From: BQOK01 sp048388525
GTDB taxonomy: Bacteria; Bacillota; Clostridia; Oscillospirales; Ruminococcaceae
NCBI RefSeq assembly: GCF_048388525.1
Contig: NZ_DBGCTQ010000049.1
Location: 97,813-161,812, forward strand
Reading direction: 5' to 3'
DNA: 64,000 nt
Below the pieces are notes generated by a model. It was not told the DNA's origin. It ran no database searches and worked only from the letters and a program-made list of their open reading frames with translations. A program made the translations under genes and the position numbers. Positions 57,308 through 64,000 of this stretch are shown piece after piece. Every line of letters begins with the position of its first letter. Positions within the stretch are counted from its first letter, which is position 1.

Positions 57308-58483
57308 GTGGATTCCTTACTTGCATTTTTCAGGACCACCGGCCTGTATGAGATCTTCACCGGCTTTGCCCGGTTGGGCGAGCTGAGCATGGACACCCTG
57401 GGAGGCAGCGGCCTGGGCAGCCTGATTATGGTGGCCATTGCCTGCGGGCTGCTGTACCTGGGCATCGGCAAAAAGTTTGAGCCCCTGCTCATGGTGCCCA
57501 TCGCCTTCGGCATGCTGCTCTCGAACCTGCCGCTCTCGGCGATCTTTGCCTCGGAGGGCGATGTGGGCCTGCTGTATTACTTTTACACCCTGTGCCGCTG
57601 GGGCATTCTGCCGCCCCTCATCTTTATGGGCGTGGGCGCAATGACCGACTTCGGCCCCCTGATCGCAAACCCCAAGAGCCTTTTGCTGGGCGCGGCGGCG
57701 CAGCTTGGGATTTTTGCCACCTTCATCGGCGCGATCCTGCTGGGCTTCACCGCGCAGGAGGCGGGGTCCATCGGCATCATTGGCGGGGCGGACGGCCCCA
57801 CCTCGATTTTGGTGACCAGCCTGCTGGCTCCCCACCGCCTGGCAGCGGTGGCCGTGGCGGCCTACAGTTACATGGCCCTGGTGCCGGTGATCCAGCCTCC
57901 CATCATGCGGGCGCTCACCACCAAAAAGGAGCGCTGCATCGAGATGAAGCAGCTGCGCCCGGTGAGCAGAAAAGAGCGCATCGTCTTCCCCATCCTGGTC
58001 ACCATCGTGGTGGCGCTGTTCGTGCCGGACGCGATCCCGCTGGTGGGCATGCTGATGCTGGGCAACCTGTTCCGGGAGAGCGGGCTCACAAACCGCCTGA
58101 GCGACACGGCCCAGAATAACCTGTGCAACATCGTGACCATCCTGCTGGGCACCGCGGTGGGCGCCTCGGCCACCGCCGAGAACTTTTTGCGGCCCGAAAC
58201 CCTCATGATTATGCTTTTGGGGGTGGTGGCGTTCAGCTTCGGCACCGCGGGCGGCGTGCTGCTGGCCAAGTTCATGAACCTGTTTTTAAAGGAAAAGATC
58301 AATCCCCTGATCGGCTCCGCAGGCGTTTCCGCCGTTCCCATGGCGGCCCGGGTGAGCCAGAAGGAGGGCCAGCGGGCGAACCCCGCAAACTTTTTGCTGA
58401 TGCACGCCATGGGGCCCAACGTGGCCGGCGTGATCGGCAGCGCGGTAGCGGCCGGCGTGCTGCTGAGCCTGTTCCGCGTGTGA
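57308..58483 (+). CDS. Na+-pumping decarboxylase beta subunit (OadB/GcdB/MmdB)
   Basis: The 391-residue integral membrane protein has about nine to eleven helices and the family blocks GGADGPTSILV (Asp162 corresponds to the essential Asp of OadB), LPPLIFMGVGAMTDFGPL, MLGNLFRESG and LLMHAMGPNVAGVIGSA. It decarboxylates carboxybiotin and exports Na+. The start is GTG with AAAGGAGGG upstream. It is the last gene of the operon. Confidence 0.96.
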   Translation: MDSLLAFFRTTGLYEIFTGFARLGELSMDTLGGSGLGSLIMVAIACGLLYLGIGKKFEPLLMVPIAFGMLLSNLPLSAIFASEGDVGLLYYFYTLCRWGILPPLIFMGVGAMTDFGPLIANPKSLLLGAAAQLGIFATFIGAILLGFTAQEAGSIGIIGGADGPTSILVTSLLAPHRLAAVAVAAYSYMALVPVIQPPIMRALTTKKERCIEMKQLRPVSRKERIVFPILVTIVVALFVPDAIPLVGMLMLGNLFRESGLTNRLSDTAQNNLCNIVTILLGTAVGASATAENFLRPETLMIMLLGVVAFSFGTAGGVLLAKFMNLFLKEKINPLIGSAGVSAVPMAARVSQKEGQRANPANFLLMHAMGPNVAGVIGSAVAAGVLLSLFRV

Positions 58484-58551
58484 ATTCTGCAAAAAGCGCA
58501 GCGCCCGGCGGCGGCCTTCCACAGGGGCCGGCCAAAGGGCAGCGCTTTTGG

Positions 58552-58642
58552 CCCGGGCGCGGCGCAGCGCCCGGGTGTATGCCTCCTTTTTCTCTCTCCA
58601 TAGGGCACAGGCCGGCCGGGTTTGGCCGGCCTGTGCCTTTTT
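58552..58642 (+). terminator. Two hairpins ending the decarboxylase operon
   Basis: CCCGGGCGC (58552-58560) / GCGCCCGGG (58567-58575), then a 14-base perfect hairpin GGCACAGGCCGGCC (58604-58617) / GGCCGGCCTGTGCC (58624-58637) with TTTTT after it. Confidence 0.88.
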
Positions 58643-58659
58643 GTGAAAAGGTTGTGGGG

Positions 58660-58695
58660 TTTTGGCTTGCAACCGGCCAAAATTCATGGTACATT
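58660..58695 (+). promoter_or_regulatory. Promoter and candidate operator of the DeoR gene
   Basis: TTGCAA (58667-58672), 17-base spacer, TACATT (58690-58695). TTTTGGC (58660-58666) / GCCAAAA (58676-58682) forms a dyad over the -35, a plausible autoregulatory site. Confidence 0.55.
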
Positions 58696-58736
58696 GTAGT
58701 AGAATCAGACCAAATTTTAGCAAAGGATGAGTGAAT

Positions 58737-59483
58737 ATGCGGCTGTATCGGATGCAGGAATTAAAGGATTATATCCAGCAGCACGAAAAAGCCTCCATCG
58801 ACGAGCTGTGCCAGGCCATGAGGGTGTCCAAAAGCACCCTGCGGCGCGACCTGGACCTGCTGGCCGGCGAGGGCTGGATTGAAAAGGTGTATGGCGGGGT
58901 GAAGTACCGCGACTCCTCCCAGCTGATCCCCTACGAGAACCGGGGCGTGCTGAACGCCGAGGCCAAGCGCGCCATCGGCCGGCGCGCCGGGGAGCTGGTG
59001 GAGGAGGGCGACGTGCTGTTTTTGGATTCCGGCACCACCACGCCCTACATGCTAGAATCGCTGAGCGGCAAGCACGTGACCGTGCTGACCCACAGCATTT
59101 CGGTCATCAATGCTGCCGGCGCGCTGCCGGACGTGGCGCTGTTTGCCCTGCCCGGCCTTTACTACCCCAAGACCAAATCCTTCCGCTGCATGGACACCGT
59201 GGCTTTTCTGCGCAAGTACAACATCACCAAGGCGTTTATGGCGGCCTCGGGCTTTTCCCGCAGCGGGGTGACCAACAGCGCCACCTGGGAATACGACATC
59301 AAGCAGTATGCGGCCCACAACGCGCAGAAGGTCTACCTGTGCATCGATTCGGCCAAGTTCGGCGTGACCCGCATGATGACCTACTGCGAGGCCGAACAGC
59401 TGACCGGCATTGTGTGCGAGGCCGCCCCCGGCGAAGAGTGGCTGGAGTATCTGGAGGAAAAAGGTGTGGAGCTGATCCTGTAA
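58737..59483 (+). CDS. DeoR/GlpR-family transcriptional regulator
   Basis: The 248-residue protein has a DeoR winged helix-turn-helix (ASIDELCQAMRVSKSTLRRDLDLLAGEGWIEKVYGG) and a C-terminal sugar-phosphate-binding domain (AIGRRAGELVEEGDVLFLDSGTTTPYM, ...YLCIDSAKFG). Such proteins repress catabolic genes and release DNA when a phosphorylated sugar or related acid binds. The ATG at 58737 has AAAGGA 9 bases upstream. It lies between the decarboxylase operon and the GalB-like gene and could regulate either. Confidence 0.93.
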   Translation: MRLYRMQELKDYIQQHEKASIDELCQAMRVSKSTLRRDLDLLAGEGWIEKVYGGVKYRDSSQLIPYENRGVLNAEAKRAIGRRAGELVEEGDVLFLDSGTTTPYMLESLSGKHVTVLTHSISVINAAGALPDVALFALPGLYYPKTKSFRCMDTVAFLRKYNITKAFMAASGFSRSGVTNSATWEYDIKQYAAHNAQKVYLCIDSAKFGVTRMMTYCEAEQLTGIVCEAAPGEEWLEYLEEKGVELIL

Positions 59484-59497
59484 AGGAGCGATATCGC

Positions 59498-59537
59498 AAA
59501 AAGCTCGCTCCCGGCTATAGCCGGGGGCGAGCTTTTT
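59498..59537. terminator. Bidirectional terminator between deoR-like and GalB-like genes
   Basis: 18-base arms (59498-59515 and 59520-59537; core GCTCGCTCCCGGC / GCCGGGGGCGAGC with one G-U pair), A tract on the left and TTTTT on the right. Confidence 0.88.
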
Positions 59538-59552
59538 GCTGCAAAGGGGCGC

Positions 59553-60305
59553 TCAGCCCCACTGGGTGGCGGGCGGCAGTGAGCCCACAAAGGGGGTGTA
59601 GCGGAGAAAGCCCTCGGCATAGCGCACCGTGCCGCGGCCCCGCAGCCAGTTGGTGGCCTGCTCGCCCCGCCGCTCACCGCAGCGGCGGTAATAATCGACC
59701 AGGTGGGGCTGGGCCTCGAATTTTGCCACCGCCGCCAGCTTTTGGCCGAACACGCCGGTGACGTCCACATAGGTGTCGATCTTGAAGCCGTTGAACTCTG
59801 AATGGGGCAGCGAGGATTCGAACAGAAAAACATCCGGCACAAAGTGGGCCGGGGTGGCGGGCAGCGCGCCCAGCATGGCGGCGCCACTCACCGCCCGGAT
59901 GACGGCGCTGCTGGTGACCTCGTGATCCACGTTCAGCGGATCGGAGAAAAAATGGGTCAGGATCACATCTGGCCGAAGCTCCAGGATGCGGCGGGTCAGA
60001 TCCCGAAGCTGCCGGGCTGAGAGGACCAGCGGGTAATCGTTGTAGTCGAAAAACTCAATGCTCACCCCCATCAGCCGCGCTGCGGCCAGGGCTTCCCGCC
60101 GCCGGCATTCCTTACAGGCCTCCACCGGGCCGGCGGGGTTGGCCGCCCAGTACTCGCCCGATTCGCCCCGCTCCCCATAGGTGAGAGCGAATACCGTTAC
60201 CTCGGCTCCCTGTTCCAGATACCGCAGGATGGTGCCCCCCGCCCGGGTGCACCAGTCGGCCGCGTGGGCGCTTACCACCAGAATGCGCTTTACTGGCTTT
60301 TGCAC
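59553..60305 (-). CDS. PIG-L/LmbE-superfamily hydrolase, GalB (4-oxalomesaconate hydratase)-like
   Basis: The 250-residue protein has the PIG-L fold with metal-site blocks VSAHAADWCTRAGG (H14, D17) and LTHFFSDPLNVDHEVT near residue 115. The motif TYGERGES near 41, EFFDYNDYPL near 83 and YVDVTGVFGQKLAAV near 180 resemble GalB, a PIG-L member that hydrates 4-oxalomesaconate in gallate degradation, more than the sugar deacetylases with AHPDDE. Whether it hydrates an unsaturated dicarboxylate here is inference. The start is GTG with AAAGGAGG upstream. It is divergent from tctC. Confidence 0.8.
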   Translation of the reverse strand: MQKPVKRILVVSAHAADWCTRAGGTILRYLEQGAEVTVFALTYGERGESGEYWAANPAGPVEACKECRRREALAAARLMGVSIEFFDYNDYPLVLSARQLRDLTRRILELRPDVILTHFFSDPLNVDHEVTSSAVIRAVSGAAMLGALPATPAHFVPDVFLFESSLPHSEFNGFKIDTYVDVTGVFGQKLAAVAKFEAQPHLVDYYRRCGERRGEQATNWLRGRGTVRYAEGFLRYTPFVGSLPPATQWG

Positions 60306-60348
60306 GAAAACAAACCTCCTTTACATGTCTGACTTGTTTTGGGTAAAA

Positions 60349-60473
60349 ATGAACGTGTTGTGCGCGACATTGTGTTCGAATGAACATATTTTAACTCGTT
60401 TCATACAATTTTTCAAGAGAAAATCAAAATATTGTCTAAAAATGATTGACAAGTCTGTTCAAAATAGTATAAT
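60349..60473. promoter_or_regulatory. Divergent promoters and TGTTC/GAACA operator between GalB-like and tct genes
   Basis: Minus promoter TTGAAA (60416-60411) / 17 / TAAAAT (60393-60388). Plus promoter TTGACA (60446-60451) / 16 / TATAAT (60468-60473). TGTTCGAATGAACA (60373-60386) is a perfect 5-base-arm dyad just past the minus -10. Single half-sites TGAAC (60350-60354) and TGTTC (60456-60460, in the plus spacer) suggest one repressor controls both directions. Confidence 0.75.
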
Positions 60474-60625
60474 CTAAACTACAGATAAGACGATGTCTTG
60501 CGAAATGGTCGGATGAGTTTGATCGCGAGGAAAGGAGGGAGACGAAAAAACCGAGCCAAAAAGGCGCGGTGGGGCGCACCCGGCGCGCGGAGAAGCCAGA
60601 GTATACGGAAAAGGAGACTGAAACG

Positions 60626-61726
60626 ATGAAACACAGCGTGAAAAAAATAGTGACAGGCGCGCTTGCGGCAGTGCTGGTGATGGGCGCCGCAGGCTGCGCG
60701 GGCACGGGGACAGGTCAGGAATGGCCCACAAAGCCGGTGACGGTGGTGGTGGGATATGCGGCGGGCGGCGGTTCGGACCTGATCGCCCGCAAGCTAGCCG
60801 AGGGGATGGCGGAGGAGCTGGGTCAGCCCTTCAACATCCTGAATGTGTCCGGCGGATCGGCCTCGATCGCGGGGCAGCAGGTGTGCGACGCGCCGGCAGA
60901 CGGGTATACCATGCTGGCGGGGCCCATGAACGTGGCTTCCCCCTGGCGGGTGTGCAATTACATCGATGCGGGCTGGGAGGATTTTTACAGCCTGATCGGC
61001 GCGAACTCCTGGTATGCCATCCTGGTGTCGAAGAACTCGCAGTTTAAAACTTACCAGGACCTGATCGCTTACGGCAAGGAAAACCCCGGCAAGCTGAAAT
61101 GGGGCCACAGCGGCTACGGTTCCATGAATCAGGTGTCGGGCGACCTGATGCTGGACATCGTGGGGGTGGAGGCGGTGAGCGTGCCCTACGGCGGCGGCAG
61201 CGAGGCGGCCACCAAGGTGATCGCCGGCGAGAACGACTTCACTTGGCTGCCCCTGAACGACGCGGCGGATTTTATCAATTCCGGCGACCTTGTGGCCCTT
61301 TGCGTGACCAGCGCCGAGGACAGGACCATCGCCACCATCGGCGGCGAGTATACGGCGCCCACGATGCTGAAGGACTACCCGGAGTGCGAGAAGCTGGATG
61401 GCATCCTGGGATGGGGACTACACGTGCCCCGGGGGACCGACGAGGCGGCGATGAAAAGGATCGTGGAGGCGTTTGAAAAGACCGCGAACAGCGCCGAGTA
61501 CGCCGAGTACTGCAAGAGCATCAATGTGACCCCGGCCTGTGTGGTGGGCGAGGCGGCCGACCGGCAGGCGGCGTTCATGGAATCTTTTATTGCCTGGGGC
61601 CTGTACGATATGGACATGGCGGCCGAGGGTGTGACTCCCGAGGACTTTGAGATTCCCACAGTGCAGGATTTTGCCTGGCCGCCCAACGAGAGGGCATCGG
61701 GCGCGAAGGCCTGGCCCGCGGGCTGA
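60626..61726 (+). CDS. tctC: TctC-like substrate-binding lipoprotein of a tripartite tricarboxylate transporter
   Basis: The 366-residue product has a lipobox MGAAGC (Cys24) and the TctC (Bug) fold: WPTKPVTVVVGYAAGGGSDLIARKLAEGM, ASIAGQQVCDAPADGYTML and LKWGHSGYGS. These proteins bind di- or tricarboxylates or related acids outside the membrane. The ATG at 60626 has AAGGAG at suitable spacing. It is the first gene of a tctCBA operon driven by a strong divergent promoter. Confidence 0.94.
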   Translation: MKHSVKKIVTGALAAVLVMGAAGCAGTGTGQEWPTKPVTVVVGYAAGGGSDLIARKLAEGMAEELGQPFNILNVSGGSASIAGQQVCDAPADGYTMLAGPMNVASPWRVCNYIDAGWEDFYSLIGANSWYAILVSKNSQFKTYQDLIAYGKENPGKLKWGHSGYGSMNQVSGDLMLDIVGVEAVSVPYGGGSEAATKVIAGENDFTWLPLNDAADFINSGDLVALCVTSAEDRTIATIGGEYTAPTMLKDYPECEKLDGILGWGLHVPRGTDEAAMKRIVEAFEKTANSAEYAEYCKSINVTPACVVGEAADRQAAFMESFIAWGLYDMDMAAEGVTPEDFEIPTVQDFAWPPNERASGAKAWPAG

Positions 61727-61744
61727 AAACAGGGAGGAATTTGC

Positions 61745-62215
61745 GTGAAAAAGGAATGCGGCTGGAAAAAATGCTCCGAGGGCGCGGTGGTGCTGGCCCT
61801 CGGGGTTGCGTGCCTGCTGCTGGCACTCGGCGTGCCGGACAACCCCATCCGGCAGCCGAACCCAGTGCTGGATTTTGTGACACAGGCCCGCTTTTTGCCC
61901 CTGATGGGCGCGCTGGTCATCACCGCGCTGGGCGCGGCGATGACCGCAAAGCAGCTGGGCGGCGCTTTGGCGACGGCACACATCCCCGGGGAGGAGCTGA
62001 CACGGGCAGGAGTGCTGGTGGGGCTTACCGCGGCCTACGCGGCGCTGGTGCTGAACCTGGGGTTTGTGCTGCCCACGGCCGGCTACTTGGCGGCGTGCCT
62101 GTTTTATCTGAACCGGGGGGCGCGCCGATGGTACACCCTGGTGCTGTTCACCGCGATCTTCACGGGGGTGGCTACCCTGCTGGTGCCCCGCCTGCTGAAC
62201 ATCGCCCTGCCCTGA
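61745..62215 (+). CDS. tctB: TctB-like small membrane subunit
   Basis: The 156-residue protein has four hydrophobic helices (about 12-32, 47-67, 88-110 and 122-150), the layout of TctB subunits, which are poorly conserved in sequence. The start is GTG with GGGAGG upstream, between tctC and tctA with short gaps. Confidence 0.88.
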   Translation: MKKECGWKKCSEGAVVLALGVACLLLALGVPDNPIRQPNPVLDFVTQARFLPLMGALVITALGAAMTAKQLGGALATAHIPGEELTRAGVLVGLTAAYAALVLNLGFVLPTAGYLAACLFYLNRGARRWYTLVLFTAIFTGVATLLVPRLLNIALP

Positions 62216-62237
62216 CCGGCGGAAAGGAGCGAAAGCA

Positions 62238-63749
62238 ATGAGCGTGCTGCTGAGCGAATGGTCGCATCTTCCCGCGGCCATGGGGGAATTCTTTTCGGAC
62301 CCGGTCATGATCCTGCTGCTGCTGGGCGGACTGGTGTACGGCTATTTTATCGGGGTGGTGCCGGGGCTCGGCACCACCATGGGCATGGCCCTGTGCCTGG
62401 GGCTCATCTTTAAAATGCCCCCGAACCACGGCCTTGCGCTGTTGATCGGGGTGCTGGTGTCGTCGCTGGCGGCGGGGGGCATCACCGCCTGCCTGGCCAA
62501 CATCCCCGGCACGGCCGCGGCCGCCGCCACCTGCCTGGACGGCTACCCCCTCACCCTGCAGGGCAAGGGCCGCGAGGCGGTGGGTTACAGCTATGTATCC
62601 AGCATCATCGGCACGGTCCTGGCGGCGCTGTTTATCTTTTTGGTGCAGCCCTTTGTGACCACCATCGCGCTGATGTTCGGTGACTGGGAGGTGTTTTTGT
62701 TCTGTGTGTTCGGACTGGTGGTGTGCGGCTCGCTGACCGGCAGCAGCCCGGTACGGGGCTGGGTGGCGGCGATCGCCGGCATCATGATCGCCTGCTGCGG
62801 CGCCGAGAGCGTGCAGTCGGTGGTGCGTTACAACTTTGGCGTACCCGAGCTGCTGGGGGGCGTGGATTCGACCGTGGTGCTAATCGGGCTGTTCGGCCTG
62901 AGCGAGGTGTTTTACTGCCTTAAAAGCAAAAAGCCCCTGAGAATCGAGGGCAAAGCCTGCTGGCCTAAGGTGGACCTGAAGACCTTTGTAAAAAATAAGT
63001 GGAACATCCTGCGCTCCGCGATGGCAGGGATCTGGGTGGGGTTCATCCCGGGCGTGGGCGAGGTGGCGGCCTGCTGGTTTTCCTACGACATCGCCAAGCG
63101 GGCCTCGAAGCACAAGGAGAAGTTCGGGAAGGGGGCCGCGGAGGGGGTCATTGCCGCCGAGACGGCCAACAACGCCTCCACCCTGGGGGCGCTGATCCCG
63201 GCGCTGGCACTGGGCGTGCCGGGCAGCGGCAGCGCGGCGCTATTTCTCTCGGCGCTGTTCATGATCGGCTACCGGCCGGGCCCCACACTGCTGATCACCT
63301 CGCCGGGGTTTTTGAGCAATCTGGTATTCCTGTTCATCATGGGGGCCTTGGCCATGCTGGTGGTGGGATTCGTGCTCTCGCGGTTTTCCATCGGCTTTTT
63401 GTCCATTCCCCGGGAGCTGCTGATGCCCTTCATCGCGGTGTTCTGTTTGGTGGGGGCCTACGGCACCACCTTTACCCTGTTCAGCGTGGCCGTGGCCGTA
63501 TTCTTTGGGGTGCTGGGCTTTGTTATGAAGCTGTACGGCTACCCCATCGCCCCCATGGTGCTGGGCATTCTGGTGGGGGACATCATGGACCTGAACCTGC
63601 GCCGGGCGGTGATGCAGTATGCCGACCACCCGCTGGGCCTGTTTGCCCGGCCGCTGGGCATCGCCATCCTGGCGCTGCTGGCGGTGGTGATGTTTTTTGA
63701 GGTGCGCAGGGCGCGCCGCAAAAAGCGGGAGGAGCCGGCCGGCACGTGA
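62238..63749 (+). CDS. tctA: TctA-like large membrane subunit
   Basis: The 503-residue protein has about 11-12 helices and the TctA signatures GYFIGVVPGLGTTMGMALCL near residue 34 and GVLVSSLAAGGITACLANIPGTAAAAAT near 75, repeated in the second half as GFIPGVGEVAACW and GVPGSGSAALFLSAL. It is the transport pore of the sodium-dependent tripartite family. AAAGGAGCG precedes the ATG. The C-terminal tail is Arg/Lys-rich. Confidence 0.96.
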   Translation: MSVLLSEWSHLPAAMGEFFSDPVMILLLLGGLVYGYFIGVVPGLGTTMGMALCLGLIFKMPPNHGLALLIGVLVSSLAAGGITACLANIPGTAAAAATCLDGYPLTLQGKGREAVGYSYVSSIIGTVLAALFIFLVQPFVTTIALMFGDWEVFLFCVFGLVVCGSLTGSSPVRGWVAAIAGIMIACCGAESVQSVVRYNFGVPELLGGVDSTVVLIGLFGLSEVFYCLKSKKPLRIEGKACWPKVDLKTFVKNKWNILRSAMAGIWVGFIPGVGEVAACWFSYDIAKRASKHKEKFGKGAAEGVIAAETANNASTLGALIPALALGVPGSGSAALFLSALFMIGYRPGPTLLITSPGFLSNLVFLFIMGALAMLVVGFVLSRFSIGFLSIPRELLMPFIAVFCLVGAYGTTFTLFSVAVAVFFGVLGFVMKLYGYPIAPMVLGILVGDIMDLNLRRAVMQYADHPLGLFARPLGIAILALLAVVMFFEVRRARRKKREEPAGT

Positions 63750-63815
63750 ACGGCCGGTGCAAGAAAGCCGGCGCGCTTGCGAAGCACGCCGGACACGGGG
63801 CGAAGGAGCTTTTTT

Positions 63816-64000
63816 ATGAAATACAGAAGCAGCAAATTGCGGGATCGGGGCCTGACCGAGGCGCTTCTCAAGGCCACCGGCATGATCGAGGAGGAGTTTG
63901 ACCGGCCGCTGATCCTGGTCATGAACTCGTGGAACGAGCTGCACCCGGGGCACATGCACCTGCGGGCGATCGCGGACGCGGTGAAGGCGGGCGTGCGGCT
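63816..64000 (+). CDS. IlvD/Edd-family dehydratase (partial, N-terminus only)
   Basis: The visible 61 residues begin MKYRSSKLRDRGLTEALLKATGM and continue with NSWNELHPGHMHL, the conserved start of the IlvD/Edd family of Fe-S dehydratases (dihydroxy-acid, 6-phosphogluconate and sugar-acid dehydratases). The Trp-Asn-Glu-Leu variant and transporter context favour a sugar-acid dehydratase over biosynthetic IlvD, but too little is visible to decide. GAAGGAGC precedes the ATG. It is cut by the window end. Confidence 0.85.
   Translation, partial: MKYRSSKLRDRGLTEALLKATGMIEEEFDRPLILVMNSWNELHPGHMHLRAIADAVKAGVR

Overview
The window is GC-rich chromosomal DNA of a low-oxygen Gram-positive bacterium, most likely a Clostridia member of the Oscillospiraceae (Faecalibacterium/Gemmiger/Subdoligranulum-like). 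The evidence is the Firmicutes origin layout (yidD-rnpA-rpmH facing away from dnaA-dnaN-yaaA-recF-remB-gyrB-gyrA), a one-chain pyruvate:ferredoxin oxidoreductase, a 2[4Fe-4S] ferredoxin, YesMN-type two-component control, BlaI/BlaR-type signalling, a DarA c-di-AMP receptor and RicT. The genus is inference. No rRNA, tRNA, CRISPR array, transposase or prophage gene was seen.

Layout. (1) 1-10.7 kb: origin and replication genes, with DnaA boxes, a DnaA-trio-like tract between dnaA and dnaN, and gyrase. (2) 10.7-14.0 kb, minus: MacB/FtsX-type ABC exporter pair. (3) 14.1-25.6 kb: carbohydrate locus on the minus strand (YesM kinase, YesN regulator, binding lipoprotein, two permeases, OPA-like MFS carrier, GH20 hexosaminidase) with a divergent PHP-domain phosphoesterase. 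(4) 25.9-26.4 kb: decayed ECF sigma factor gene. (5) 26.6-29.5 kb: DUF2975/XRE/membrane/DUF4173 operon. (6) 29.5-34.5 kb: esterase, two GT-C-like membrane proteins, Nudix hydrolase, CorC-like protein. (7) 34.7-38.3 kb: nifJ. (8) 38.5-46.9 kb: two small paralogous membrane proteins, a YitT-family protein, a second cluster of DnaA-box-like sites, a rhomboid-like protein, then darA-holB-ricT, ferredoxin, a methyltransferase, rsmI, a phosphodiesterase and birA. (9) 46.9-48.7 kb: a Pho-box-like array driving a candidate small RNA, then a MerR regulator beside a TrmO-like gene with a MerR-type promoter. (10) 48.8-52.4 kb: BlaI, BlaR1-like protease and a lipoprotein that carries two more copies of the BlaR1 extracellular domain. 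(11) 52.5-53.2 kb: NERD-domain protein. (12) 53.3-58.5 kb: CoA-acylating aldehyde dehydrogenase with a complete biotin-dependent sodium-pumping decarboxylase. (13) 58.7-64 kb: DeoR regulator, GalB-like PIG-L hydrolase, TctCBA transporter and the start of an IlvD/Edd dehydratase.

How the genes work together. Regions 12 and 13 look like a carboxylate/semialdehyde catabolic neighbourhood: uptake by TctCBA, processing by dehydratase/hydratase-type enzymes, oxidation of a semialdehyde to an acyl-CoA and decarboxylation of that acyl-CoA coupled to Na+ export. The biotin ligase at 46.1 kb could charge the carrier subunit. Region 3 looks like a glycan uptake and trimming locus that must borrow an ABC ATPase encoded elsewhere. 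The least explained material is the Pho-box small RNA unit, the BlaR1/lipoprotein shared sensor domain and the second DnaA-box cluster. Function assignments come from sequence motifs and remembered family features; no database search was run.
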